This document shows, in pieces, positions 35,084 through 44,749 of a stretch of DNA of 48,793 bases; positions within the stretch are counted from its first letter, which is position 1, and every line of letters starts with the position of its first letter. The stretch comes from an uncultured Thomasclavelia sp. GTDB lineage: Bacteria > Bacillota_I > Bacilli_A > Erysipelotrichales > Coprobacillaceae. The notes below the pieces were generated by a model. The model saw only the letters and a program-made list of their open reading frames with translations, was not told the DNA's origin and did not search any database. Made by a program: the position numbers and the translations under genes. Where the stretch lies: NCBI RefSeq assembly GCF_944324745.1, contig NZ_CALUXO010000029.1, positions 1-48,793 on the forward strand. The letters are read 5' to 3'.

Positions 35084-37288
35084 ATGAAAAAAAAGATTGC
35101 TGTTTTAATTTTAGCTGTTTCGATGATTTTGACTTTTGTAATCAAACCAGTTGCAGCGACAACTGATGATAAACTCTTAGATGTAGTTTTAGTATTAGAT
35201 CAATCGGGATCGATGAAGACCAATGATCCTGATGGTTTAATGAAAGAAGCTGCTCAAACATTTATCACCATGTTACCAGATAACAGTCGTGCTAATATTA
35301 TTACCTTTAACCGTAGTCGCAGTATGTGGCAAAATGGATTGACTGAGTTAAATGATGATAGAACTACCAGATCAGCAACTGACTGGATCAATGATGTTGA
35401 ATATACTGGCGATACTGATCTTTCTAACGCTATTGGTGATGCTGTCGAGATGTTTGATGTATCTGACAATCGCGTTCATGCGATTCTAGTTTTCTCAGAT
35501 GGTCGTAATGACTTTGGCTTTGATAGAAATGAGGAAGTTGCTGCTGATGAAAGATTAAACGATGCTTTAGCACTTGCCAAAAATAATGGAATTCAAATAT
35601 ATTGTATTGGCTATGGTGATGAAATGGTTAATACTAATGATCAGCCTTATCAAAAGTTAGATAGTGTTGCTATCGCCAATTCGGCTAATCGAATTACAAC
35701 GCAAACCGCTCCAACATCAATCAATGATTATTTTAATACTGTAATTGCTGAATTGATGGATGCTAATTTAATTTTGATAAAAGATAATAAAATTAAAATT
35801 GCTTCTAATGTTAAAGAAGCAAATATTAGTATTACTTGTAATGATGATATTGGTGATGCCGGAATAAAACTATTTGATCCTGATGGCAATGAAATCAATT
35901 TTAACAATAATCAAGATGTCAGTTTGCATTTATATCAACATAGCGCAGTAATCAAACTTTATGATCCTGATCCGGGTACTTATACGATTGAAAGTAATAA
36001 GGATATTGCTATTACAACTACCTATATTCCTTATTATCAATATCAATTAAATACTACGATTTTAGATAGTGCCGGACAAGTAGTTGATCATATTAGTAAT
36101 GGGGTCACTTTAACGATAAATTCTACGATCCAGCAAAATGGCAAAAATGTAACCACAGTCGATACTTATGATAACGTTAAGGCTCAAGCTACAATCACAC
36201 CGTTAGATACTAAAGAAAGTAAAACTGTATCATTAAGCTATCAAAATGGCAGCTTTGTAGGAGAAGCAATTTTAGATCATGTAGCTTTATATAATATCGA
36301 TATTTTAGTAGAATCTGATTCATTTAGATTGACAGATTCTATAGAAATTCAAGCTGATAAACAGCCAATAAGTCTAGATATCGATAAACTGAAAAATCAA
36401 GTATTAGATAAAACCTTTAAAAGCAGTGTTACTAAAGAAATCCCAATAGCTACTTTAAATGGAATTGTTAATGATGTTGATGATGTTGGATTTCAAATTA
36501 CTAATGCTACTTCGACTAATCAAGATAATGTTACCGTTCAGTTAAATGATGATTGTTTGATACTAACTGGAACAAGCTGGGGTTCTTCGACGGTTACTTT
36601 GACTTATGAAGATGGCTTAGGTAATCGTGTTGATGCATCATTTTCAGTTAAAGTTAATGATGTGGCTTTAGTTATTTTCTTTGCATCGATTCCATTTATA
36701 ATTGGTTTGCTTGTTTTGATTATTGCTTTGATAATTATTAGACAATCACGATATATCAAAGGAACCTTTACGGTCAATAGCATTACCTATCATCATGATA
36801 TTGAAACATTTAGTATTTCGAATCAAAAAAGTTATTCAAGCAATATTTTCTTAAAAAGAAAGAAAACATTGGCAACAGGAATCAGCTTATACATAAATGA
36901 TCTTTATCATGAAGCTTATAATGATCGAATTGAAACATTGAATAATTTGTTGAATCAAAATCAGGCAATCAAAAAAGGATTAGATGCTGTTAAGTTTATT
37001 GGAACTTACTTAGGACGCAATGGGCTTAAGTTGGTTGTCAAAGATGCTAATGTTTCTTATTCAAATAATTTACGTTATGGAGTTAAAATTATTGAAAATT
37101 GGAAAGATAGCAAAGATTTTGTTTTCTATCTTAAAGATGAAACAGGTTTAGAAATCTGTATTGAAGGATCTTATACATCTTCGATAATTAAAAAAATAAA
37201 TAATACGTTTGATGATACTAAGATATTTAATGATACTACTAATGACCATCAATCATTTGACGAGTTTGATGATTTTAATGATTTTTAG
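35084..37288 (+). CDS. Membrane-anchored extracellular vWA-domain protein
   Basis: 734 aa from ATG 35084, after TGGAGGAAATC; the ATG at 35072 overlaps that ribosome site. Signal peptide 1-25 (ILAVSMILTFVIKPVAA). vWA domain about 30-230 with a complete MIDAS: DQSGS at 39-43, Thr in GDTDLSNA, Asp in VFSDGRND. Two or three beta-sandwich-like repeats follow to about 520. One membrane helix (about 527-552, IPFIIGLLVLIIALIII) precedes a ~180-residue cytoplasmic domain. The extreme C-terminus is SFDEFDDFNDF (724-734). The tail motif recurs at the N-terminus of the second vWA protein. The topology predicts an outside ligand-binding head and an inside effector contact. Confidence 0.8.
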   Translation: MKKKIAVLILAVSMILTFVIKPVAATTDDKLLDVVLVLDQSGSMKTNDPDGLMKEAAQTFITMLPDNSRANIITFNRSRSMWQNGLTELNDDRTTRSATDWINDVEYTGDTDLSNAIGDAVEMFDVSDNRVHAILVFSDGRNDFGFDRNEEVAADERLNDALALAKNNGIQIYCIGYGDEMVNTNDQPYQKLDSVAIANSANRITTQTAPTSINDYFNTVIAELMDANLILIKDNKIKIASNVKEANISITCNDDIGDAGIKLFDPDGNEINFNNNQDVSLHLYQHSAVIKLYDPDPGTYTIESNKDIAITTTYIPYYQYQLNTTILDSAGQVVDHISNGVTLTINSTIQQNGKNVTTVDTYDNVKAQATITPLDTKESKTVSLSYQNGSFVGEAILDHVALYNIDILVESDSFRLTDSIEIQADKQPISLDIDKLKNQVLDKTFKSSVTKEIPIATLNGIVNDVDDVGFQITNATSTNQDNVTVQLNDDCLILTGTSWGSSTVTLTYEDGLGNRVDASFSVKVNDVALVIFFASIPFIIGLLVLIIALIIIRQSRYIKGTFTVNSITYHHDIETFSISNQKSYSSNIFLKRKKTLATGISLYINDLYHEAYNDRIETLNNLLNQNQAIKKGLDAVKFIGTYLGRNGLKLVVKDANVSYSNNLRYGVKIIENWKDSKDFVFYLKDETGLEICIEGSYTSSIIKKINNTFDDTKIFNDTTNDHQSFDEFDDFNDF

Positions 37289-37309
37289 TAAAAGAAAAGA
37301 GGAAAGAGT

Positions 37310-40300
37310 ATGGCACTAAGTCAAATAAAAAAAGATAAATTAAAAGAATTAGAGCTTAACCGTAATGGAGTTGCTTTTGTCAGTGAAAAATCACATGTCA
37401 AGCCTAATCCAACTATTATCATCAGTTTAGGTGGGCTGGGAGCTAAAACAGTCAATATGCTTAAAGGAAAGTTTGAACGAGAAATTGGACAATCTGATAA
37501 AGTTTTCTTTCGAATTTTGGATGCTGACGTTGAAGATACTGATAAAGTTTGCAAGATCAAAAAAGATGGAACCAAGAATAATGATTTAAATGCCCATATG
37601 GATGCTGGGGAAACGATTCCTTTATATGATCCCATTATTAGTCAATTATTATATAAAGAATCAATTCCGCAAAATATTAAAGCCTGGTTAAATCCGGCTT
37701 TAATTGGTACGCCGTTAAGAAACGATGGAGCTCAGCAGACAAGACAGATTGGTCGGGCGATGTTAGTTAATGATACGGTGTATCATAATATTCGAACTAA
37801 ATTCCATACAGTAATTAATAAAGCTATTAGTAAGGCCAATGAAATTAATGGCAATGTTGATGTGATTGTTATTGCTGGGATTTCTGGGGGAACTGGGTCT
37901 GGAACCATTATTGATATTCCATATATGATTCATGATATTTTCAATGAATTAGGTTTTATTAAATATACATTAGCAGGGTATATTTATACCCCGGATGCTC
38001 AATTTGAAGTAGAAGGAATAAAAAATAATGAAAATATCAAACTTAATTTGCAAACGAATGGTTATGCTGCTTTAAAAGAAATTGATTATTTTATGAATAT
38101 TGAAGAAACTGGCAGCAATTATAGTTTAAAGTTAGGCGTTGGCGAAGTTAATTCTAATCGCAATATCTTTTCAGCTTGTACGTTGATTTCTGGTTATTCT
38201 GAAACTGGGGGAATCAATTCTCTAGATTTAACGATGGGGCGCTTGACTGATCAGTTAATGGATATGCTTACCGATATTTCTTTTGTTGATGCTAGTGGTC
38301 AGCCAGTTCAATTAGCTCATTCTTTGATGTCTAATGCTTCACCAATGTTAAAAGCCTGGTTTATCAATCATCCTAATCGTAAGGATTTTCATCGTTATGC
38401 TTCATACAAATATCAAGTATTAGGATATAATGCGATTAAGATTCCTCGGGATGAAATATTAGCTTATTGTGTTAATAAAATTTATGAAAATGTGTTAACT
38501 GAATTTACAAACTTTAAAAATGTCAATAAGAAAATGCTTGATGAAGTTTATGCCACTACTAGTATTGATAATATTGTTTCGGTTAGACAAATGGTTTTAA
38601 CTTTAAATCCTAATGATCCAATTAATCGAAATATTATTATTGATGAACCGATTAAGAAAAATATGGTTAAAAATAATCAGATGTATGGTTATAGTCTAGC
38701 TTCCAATTTGGCGGGCTACTATGCTCAAAAAATTACTAATGCTTATCGCAGTCAGTTTGAACAAAAACTTTATGATGAATTATCTAAACAAGTCGATCGT
38801 ATTTTTAATACCTATGGACCATTTGTAGCTTTAAAAGCGATCAAGCATCAGTCAATTGAAAAAGGAATTGGTGATCCTAATGACGAACCATTTTCTGGAA
38901 TTGAAGAACAGTTATTAAATTTAAGCGATATTTTTAGACAGCAGGCCAAAAAAGCCAAAAATACTTATACTAACGGGGGACAGCAAAAAGTTATCCAGTT
39001 AGCTAACAATGCTACAGGCTTTACCTCAGGTAAAAAAGAGATGAATGAATATAAAGATACATGTGCCAAACTGGCAGTCATTAACATTATTGATGCTCCG
39101 TTATATGATATGATTGCTGATGGTCTGTATAATGTTGCTGTTGAGATTAATCGGTTAAATAATGAAATTTTTGATGTTTATACCTCAGTATTAACCGAAA
39201 TTCAAAAAATCTTGAATCAGGATGGTCAATACTTTTCACAATCTAGTAAACAGACAATTGGAAATACTACTAATTATTCGATTAATATTCTAGCCAGTGG
39301 TGAAGAAAAAGCTAAACGGCTGGAAAAATATCTTGAAAGTTTTATTTCAACTGTTTCTGTTCAAGAATTGGCGCAAAATTTCATTGAAACAATGCGTAAT
39401 AATCGTGAAAAATGGATTGCTCAAAATAATGAAGACGATTTTGATGTTGTAAGTGAAGTAAGAGAGCTGATGGATCAATGTTTGACTCATAATAATATGA
39501 AAACAGATATCATCGAAAAATTTGTGGCTGTTGCCTATAATAGTCAAGACATCACGGCAGAAGAATTAGATGCTATTTGGTCTGATAATAGTCCAGGTTC
39601 TCCTAAAATGGATGCTTTAAATGCTGCTGCTTTGGAAATTTATAATGCCTTAGAAAATGGAGCTAAAACATTAGCCCAATCAACTGGTATTTCTTTTAAA
39701 CAGTTTACTTCTCAAGTATATATGGGAACTTTAGCTGATACACCATTATTATCAAAAATCTTAGCGGAAATGATTATTCAAAGAGGCAATACACCAGCTA
39801 CAAGTAATGCTAAAAATAAATTTATAGTTACTCAGCGTTATGTCAATTTACCAATGTATATTTTAAAAGGGATGGAGAAGTTAGACGAACATTATAATCA
39901 AAATCCAAGTGCTGGTCGTCATATGGATGAAAACAACGAATATTGGACGCGTTTCCCGAACCCATATACCATCGATAGTGTTGCCAAAGATATTTCTGCT
40001 CGTAATGAAGTTTATGAGGTAATTGAAAATAATTCAGATTACAAATTTTTAATGAAAGTTAAACAAGAAGTTGATTTAGGAATTGATTACTTAAAATCAA
40101 TTGATTTAAGTATCAATCCGCAAACAAATAAATGGGAAATGAAGCTTATGGATATTGTCCGGGAACCAGAATTAGATACTTTTAAGGCCGCATTAACAAA
40201 AAAGATTAAACGGAATCAAGAAATAAATTTGATTGAATTTATGAAAGAAAACGGCTATGTAATTAATGAAGTATTAGTAAGTATTGGTGATACGGATATT

Positions 40301-40966
40301 GATTTGAGTATTCGTGATTTAGAGCGTGATGTCAGTGGTAATGATGCTTTAAAATACCAAGATTTACCAGTTCCAATTGCTGATATGTATAAATGGATTC
40401 GTAAGTCAATTAAATATATGGATATTATTGAAAAAAATAATCCTAAATTCCAAAAAATTCACGATTTAATTGAAGAAATTACCAAAAGTGTTAATGAAAA
40501 TCGACAATTCATTGATAATGTTGAAACATTTGCGTTTTGTCTTAGAACTGGTTTGGTTAAACAAAAAGAAAGTGATAAAAATGTCTGGATGTATCTAAAC
40601 GGTAAAGATCCAGTTACTGTTAATTTAAATATAGCTAAATCATTTGATCGCAAATATTACTTATATAATGTTTTCAAACAGTTTACCAAAACTGACCCTA
40701 ATCGTTTGGCAATGCTAAAACGTCAGGCTATTAATTTAATCGAATCTAGTCAGCAGGTAGATTATCAAACAATTTTAGAACATATCAAATTTGTTTTAAG
40801 TAATGAAGATTTAGGTGATCCATTTAAGTGGGAAGATATTAATGATGAAGCTTTTTTACAAGGGGTAGCTGAAAAATATTGTATTACTGATGAAGAATTT
40901 GATGATGCTAATCCAGCTAAAGATCTGCTACGTTTCTATAAATTAATCTTAACGAATATGGAGTAA
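37310..40966 (+). CDS. Large tubulin/FtsZ-like protein (Tubulin_2 type)
   Basis: 1218 aa; ATG follows AGAGGAAAGAGT. Residues 35-47 (TIIISLGGLGAKT) form the first nucleotide-binding loop, and 190-200 (GISGGTGSGTI, core G193-G198) match the tubulin/FtsZ signature GGGTG[S/T]G. ILDADVED and GYAALKEIDYFMNI are further Tubulin_2-like pieces. Residues about 450-1218 are a long helical extension, far larger than FtsZ (~350-400 aa in total), ending DEEFDDANPAKDLLRFYKLI. No signal or membrane helix, so cytoplasmic. GTP-dependent polymerisation is predicted from the fold and not shown. It lies between the two vWA genes with a 597-aa protein of unknown fold. Confidence 0.75.
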   Translation: MALSQIKKDKLKELELNRNGVAFVSEKSHVKPNPTIIISLGGLGAKTVNMLKGKFEREIGQSDKVFFRILDADVEDTDKVCKIKKDGTKNNDLNAHMDAGETIPLYDPIISQLLYKESIPQNIKAWLNPALIGTPLRNDGAQQTRQIGRAMLVNDTVYHNIRTKFHTVINKAISKANEINGNVDVIVIAGISGGTGSGTIIDIPYMIHDIFNELGFIKYTLAGYIYTPDAQFEVEGIKNNENIKLNLQTNGYAALKEIDYFMNIEETGSNYSLKLGVGEVNSNRNIFSACTLISGYSETGGINSLDLTMGRLTDQLMDMLTDISFVDASGQPVQLAHSLMSNASPMLKAWFINHPNRKDFHRYASYKYQVLGYNAIKIPRDEILAYCVNKIYENVLTEFTNFKNVNKKMLDEVYATTSIDNIVSVRQMVLTLNPNDPINRNIIIDEPIKKNMVKNNQMYGYSLASNLAGYYAQKITNAYRSQFEQKLYDELSKQVDRIFNTYGPFVALKAIKHQSIEKGIGDPNDEPFSGIEEQLLNLSDIFRQQAKKAKNTYTNGGQQKVIQLANNATGFTSGKKEMNEYKDTCAKLAVINIIDAPLYDMIADGLYNVAVEINRLNNEIFDVYTSVLTEIQKILNQDGQYFSQSSKQTIGNTTNYSINILASGEEKAKRLEKYLESFISTVSVQELAQNFIETMRNNREKWIAQNNEDDFDVVSEVRELMDQCLTHNNMKTDIIEKFVAVAYNSQDITAEELDAIWSDNSPGSPKMDALNAAALEIYNALENGAKTLAQSTGISFKQFTSQVYMGTLADTPLLSKILAEMIIQRGNTPATSNAKNKFIVTQRYVNLPMYILKGMEKLDEHYNQNPSAGRHMDENNEYWTRFPNPYTIDSVAKDISARNEVYEVIENNSDYKFLMKVKQEVDLGIDYLKSIDLSINPQTNKWEMKLMDIVREPELDTFKAALTKKIKRNQEINLIEFMKENGYVINEVLVSIGDTDIDLSIRDLERDVSGNDALKYQDLPVPIADMYKWIRKSIKYMDIIEKNNPKFQKIHDLIEEITKSVNENRQFIDNVETFAFCLRTGLVKQKESDKNVWMYLNGKDPVTVNLNIAKSFDRKYYLYNVFKQFTKTDPNRLAMLKRQAINLIESSQQVDYQTILEHIKFVLSNEDLGDPFKWEDINDEAFLQGVAEKYCITDEEFDDANPAKDLLRFYKLILTNME

Positions 40967-40986
40967 TATTAATTAAAGGACGGAAA

Positions 40987-42780
40987 ATGGATATGAATAA
41001 TATTATTAGCGAGGATAAAGAAACGGTTAAAAAAAGTATCAATGCTTTTTGTAATGAATTATATAACTTAGAATATACCGGTTATATTAATGTTCCAGTA
41101 GTCATTATCTTGTATTTAGGCGATGATTCTTTTAAACAAGTAAATGCATCTTTAGAAGATGCATTTACTAATGCTTTTAGTCAGCCACTTCCATTAACGC
41201 AAATGATAATTGAATCTGATATGACCAAAGATAATTTAGTTGATATGATCAAAAATGCGATTAAAGAGGTCTCTAATCAAGGCAAAAATTTCAATGATAT
41301 TCGGATTGGTTTTATTACGATGATGAACGATAGCTTTTTTGATCGAACTAACCATGATTTAATAAATGAAATTGCTATGACTTTTGAAGATTTACAATAT
41401 TTAGGACTGAATTTGTCAAAACGAGCTTTATATGGTTTATTTGATCAAAATTTAATGAACATCAATTATCAAAAAGCCTTTTTATTTATTAATCAGGGTA
41501 AACAAATCTGGAATAACATTTATCATCTTGAGATTCCTTTTGTAGCTAAAGATATTACCAGTCAAACGCAGCTGATAGCTTTAAATATGATTAGGGATAA
41601 ATATCTAAATAAACAAAATACCCTTAATGATGATTATTGCTGGAGCTCGTTATATTTAAATTATTTAAGAATTCCTGAATTTATCACTTGTCGGCTGTTA
41701 AGGGAAATATATGGTCAACAAATTGATAATAAAATTGATACTAGTGATTTAGATGAAAGTGTTAATAATGTTTTAGATTTATTATTTGAAGATCTTTTAA
41801 ATGTTAACGATCAAGGAATTTGGCAATATGTGCCATTAAATTATCAAGAAACGGTTACGCCCAAAAAGAAATTAAGTCTTAGCTTTTTTAATAAAAATAA
41901 ACAGGATATTACACCAGTATATAGTCATGTTTTAAAAGATGAACATGGTATGGAAGAATTAGTAAAGCAATTGTATGCCAAGATTACTATTGATGATAAT
42001 AATTACAGTAAAATAATTGAAAAAATTATTAGTTCAGCTAAAGTTATCGATCCTAATGCGGCCAATATTGGTCATCAAATTATTATGATTTTAAATCGAC
42101 GCCAGGAGCAGCTCGATTATCAAATTAGTCAGTTACAGGAAAAGCAAGTTAGTGATAATGGCATTAAAAATGTTAATGAGTATTTACGCCAAGAATATCA
42201 ATATTATCAAAAAATTATTTCATTGATAAAAGAAAAAGATATTATTGAACAAATTAAAAAAAATATCTCGAATGATATGGTTTTAAAACAAGTTATTGAT
42301 GAAATTGTTAAAGTTAATCATTATTATGCTAATCTGTTAGATGAATTAGCTTTAACAGAATATGGCGGTACTTTGGAAATGTTACATATACATAATTTAC
42401 CGTTATTTGAAGTTAATTTATCAATTGAAGAAATCTTAAAACGAATTGACAAAAATTTTGTTAATGAAATTATTAATAATAATCAGTCATTATTACAGCG
42501 ATTACAGTTATTTTTAAATCATACGCTCTTAAATGATATCTCATATAAGCATAATCTTGGAATCATTAATAAACAATATACTAATATCAAAGATATTGTC
42601 TCATATTTATTATTACCTACTTCATTAGATAATCATATCGATATCAAAGATATTACTAGTAATTATGAAAATCTTTTGAAAGATGTTAATGATATATATC
42701 GAAATAATTCATTTTATCTTATTTCTACTCGTATTTATGATTCTGATAAATATATCGTTAATTATAAAAGGGGTGATTGA
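40987..42780 (+). CDS. Unknown 597-aa cytoplasmic protein beside the tubulin-like gene
   Basis: ATG 40987 follows AAAGGACGG. Residues about 20-150 look like an alpha/beta domain (VPVVIILYLGDDSFKQV, IRIGFITMMNDSFFD). The middle is helical with ALYGLFDQNLMNINYQKAFL and a likely coiled coil about 365-440 (RRQEQLDYQISQLQEKQ). No P-loop, tubulin signature, signal peptide or membrane helix was found. It starts 20 bases after the tubulin-like gene and ends two bases before the next start codon, so it is tightly coupled. An accessory or capping partner of the tubulin-like protein is a guess from position only. Confidence 0.65.
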   Translation: MDMNNIISEDKETVKKSINAFCNELYNLEYTGYINVPVVIILYLGDDSFKQVNASLEDAFTNAFSQPLPLTQMIIESDMTKDNLVDMIKNAIKEVSNQGKNFNDIRIGFITMMNDSFFDRTNHDLINEIAMTFEDLQYLGLNLSKRALYGLFDQNLMNINYQKAFLFINQGKQIWNNIYHLEIPFVAKDITSQTQLIALNMIRDKYLNKQNTLNDDYCWSSLYLNYLRIPEFITCRLLREIYGQQIDNKIDTSDLDESVNNVLDLLFEDLLNVNDQGIWQYVPLNYQETVTPKKKLSLSFFNKNKQDITPVYSHVLKDEHGMEELVKQLYAKITIDDNNYSKIIEKIISSAKVIDPNAANIGHQIIMILNRRQEQLDYQISQLQEKQVSDNGIKNVNEYLRQEYQYYQKIISLIKEKDIIEQIKKNISNDMVLKQVIDEIVKVNHYYANLLDELALTEYGGTLEMLHIHNLPLFEVNLSIEEILKRIDKNFVNEIINNNQSLLQRLQLFLNHTLLNDISYKHNLGIINKQYTNIKDIVSYLLLPTSLDNHIDIKDITSNYENLLKDVNDIYRNNSFYLISTRIYDSDKYIVNYKRGD

Positions 42781-42782
42781 TA

Positions 42783-44132
42783 ATGGATTTTAATGATTTT
42801 GATGATTTTACAGATCAAATAGAGTCCAATAATCAATTTAAAACATCATCAAAAACTAATAAATCATTTGATTTTATAACTTTATTAGTCAGTCTTATTG
42901 GTGGTATAGCCGGTTATTTTATTTCTGGTTATGTCTATCAAGTTATCAATGATAGCTGGTGGTCACCTTTGGCTATAGGAATAAGACTGTTGATCTTTTT
43001 TCTAGTAGTATTCGGATTTGTTTTAGGATATAGTTTGATTAAAGGAAACTTGCAGCAAAGTCGTAATTCAATTGGAAAGAATATAACTTTTTTGATTATT
43101 ACAGCTGTTCTGGTTTTTATTTTAGCAGCATTTTTTGAATTTATTTATGAAATGGATTTTTTCAAAAAACCCATTGTAACTAGTGATGCTTCGGCCTATA
43201 TTTTTGTCATTGATAATTCCTCATCAATGGATAATAATGATCCTGATAATTTAAGATATGCTGCAATTAATGATATTATGGCCGATAAATCGGCTGATTT
43301 CTTGTGTGCTGTTTATAGTTTTAATGAACAAGTAATATGTCAAAGGGATTTTGCGCCTAAGTCTTTATCAAGTGGCAATTTAGAGCCTTTAAATTCCGGT
43401 CAAACATATATCAAAAAGGCATTACAGGAAATCTTAAATGAATATCAAAATAATCGTTTTTCTGCAGCCAAACCAGGACTCAAAGTATTATTTTTATCGG
43501 ATGGAAATGGAAGTGATATTAGTGGAATTGATGATATTTCATCAATCTTAGATGAATATCTTAATAATAATATTGCTATCTCTACGGTTGGATTAGGAAA
43601 TGATGATGAAACATTAATGCAGGAGATTGCTTATCGTACTGGTGGTATCTATGTCAGTATTGATGATGCCAGTCAATTAAGTACGGCAATGACATCAGCA
43701 ATTGAACAATCAAGTAATCCGTATGCGCGTACGCTATTTACTTATCGTAATGTTCCATCTTTAGATATTTTATATGCTTTGATGCGAATTATCTTTACAG
43801 TAGCGTTAGGATTATTGATTTCGGTTTCCATGATTTTTGCAACGGGAAAAGATAACGACTATTCACTGTTGATCATTGGATCAATTATAACTTCTGTAAT
43901 TGCTGGGATATTATTAGAACTGGGTATCAATTTATTTAAATTGGATCCTAGTTTAATGACATTGATATATATGCTTTTAGTAGCCAGTATTTTTGTTTAT
44001 ATGATATCAATTAATATTTCAACCGGGCATCATAATTTATATACTAGTAATCATAAATATCATTCAAGTATCAATAATAATATCAGTAATAAACGAAATG
44101 TTAATAATGGAGATAATAATTTACGTTTTTAA
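42783..44132 (+). CDS. Polytopic membrane protein with extracellular vWA domain
   Basis: 449 aa; ATG 42783 follows AAAAGGGGTGATTG. The N-terminus MDFNDFDDFTDQ is cytoplasmic by positive-inside reasoning. Three membrane helices follow (about 36-55, 62-85, 100-122). Then comes a vWA domain (about 138-310) with complete MIDAS: DNSSS at 144-148, Thr in SGQTYIKKA, Asp in FLSDGNGSD. Three more helices (about 325-350, 355-380, 395-415) and an Asn/Ser-rich tail end the protein. MIDAS context SMDNNDPDN parallels SMKTNDPDG of the other vWA protein, so the domains are probably paralogous. Odd number of helices before the domain places it outside the cell. Confidence 0.78.
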   Translation: MDFNDFDDFTDQIESNNQFKTSSKTNKSFDFITLLVSLIGGIAGYFISGYVYQVINDSWWSPLAIGIRLLIFFLVVFGFVLGYSLIKGNLQQSRNSIGKNITFLIITAVLVFILAAFFEFIYEMDFFKKPIVTSDASAYIFVIDNSSSMDNNDPDNLRYAAINDIMADKSADFLCAVYSFNEQVICQRDFAPKSLSSGNLEPLNSGQTYIKKALQEILNEYQNNRFSAAKPGLKVLFLSDGNGSDISGIDDISSILDEYLNNNIAISTVGLGNDDETLMQEIAYRTGGIYVSIDDASQLSTAMTSAIEQSSNPYARTLFTYRNVPSLDILYALMRIIFTVALGLLISVSMIFATGKDNDYSLLIIGSIITSVIAGILLELGINLFKLDPSLMTLIYMLLVASIFVYMISINISTGHHNLYTSNHKYHSSINNNISNKRNVNNGDNNLRF

Positions 44133-44141
44133 TAGGAGAAA

Positions 44142-44726
44142 ATGATGATTAAGGCAATAAAAGTTGAGAGTAAACATGATTTAGTAAGGGTAGCTAACGC
44201 AGTAAAAGGAAATCCTGATGATGAATTTGATTATTTATTAGAGTTTGTTCCTAATAAAGATTCGGTTAATTTTGAAAATAATGTAATAGTTGGTAAAACT
44301 ATTTTGCGTCATCAAATTAATAGTCAACTGTTAATTTCATATGATTTTAAGCTTAATCGAGGATTATATGATGTAATTGTCACTCAGATTGATTCTGTCA
44401 GTGAAGATGAAATAAAATTAATTGAAAATACTCGTGAAAAATATAATCAGCCGGTAATGGTTGGGGGAAAATATAAAGTTAAAGTTAGTTTGGCTATTCA
44501 AGAGTGTTATGGTTATCAAGGCCTAAAAGTTTCCATTGTCAGTGAAGAAGTCCCTTTAGATTCTAAAACCATTTATTATAAAATATTAAAAGAAGAATTG
44601 AAAGATATTCGTTACTACGTTCCATTTAATAATAGTAAACAAATTGAGTTTTTTGTTAAGGGGGTAGTTAAGGATAATTTTGAATTAAATTTAGAAAATC
44701 CTAGTTTTGAAATTCAATATCTTTAA
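44142..44726 (+). CDS. Unknown 194-aa protein, last intact gene of the operon
   Basis: Begins at one of two adjacent ATGs (44142/44145) after TAGGAG. Cytoplasmic by composition, alternating charged and beta-prone segments (VGGKYKVKVSLAIQECYGYQ, IRYYVPFNNSKQIEFFVKG); no motif recognised. It starts 9 bases after the second vWA gene, so it belongs to the operon. It may be a small adaptor, but nothing in the sequence shows this. Confidence 0.6.
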   Translation: MMIKAIKVESKHDLVRVANAVKGNPDDEFDYLLEFVPNKDSVNFENNVIVGKTILRHQINSQLLISYDFKLNRGLYDVIVTQIDSVSEDEIKLIENTREKYNQPVMVGGKYKVKVSLAIQECYGYQGLKVSIVSEEVPLDSKTIYYKILKEELKDIRYYVPFNNSKQIEFFVKGVVKDNFELNLENPSFEIQYL

Positions 44727-44749
44727 TGTTTATCTTAGAGGAATATTAG

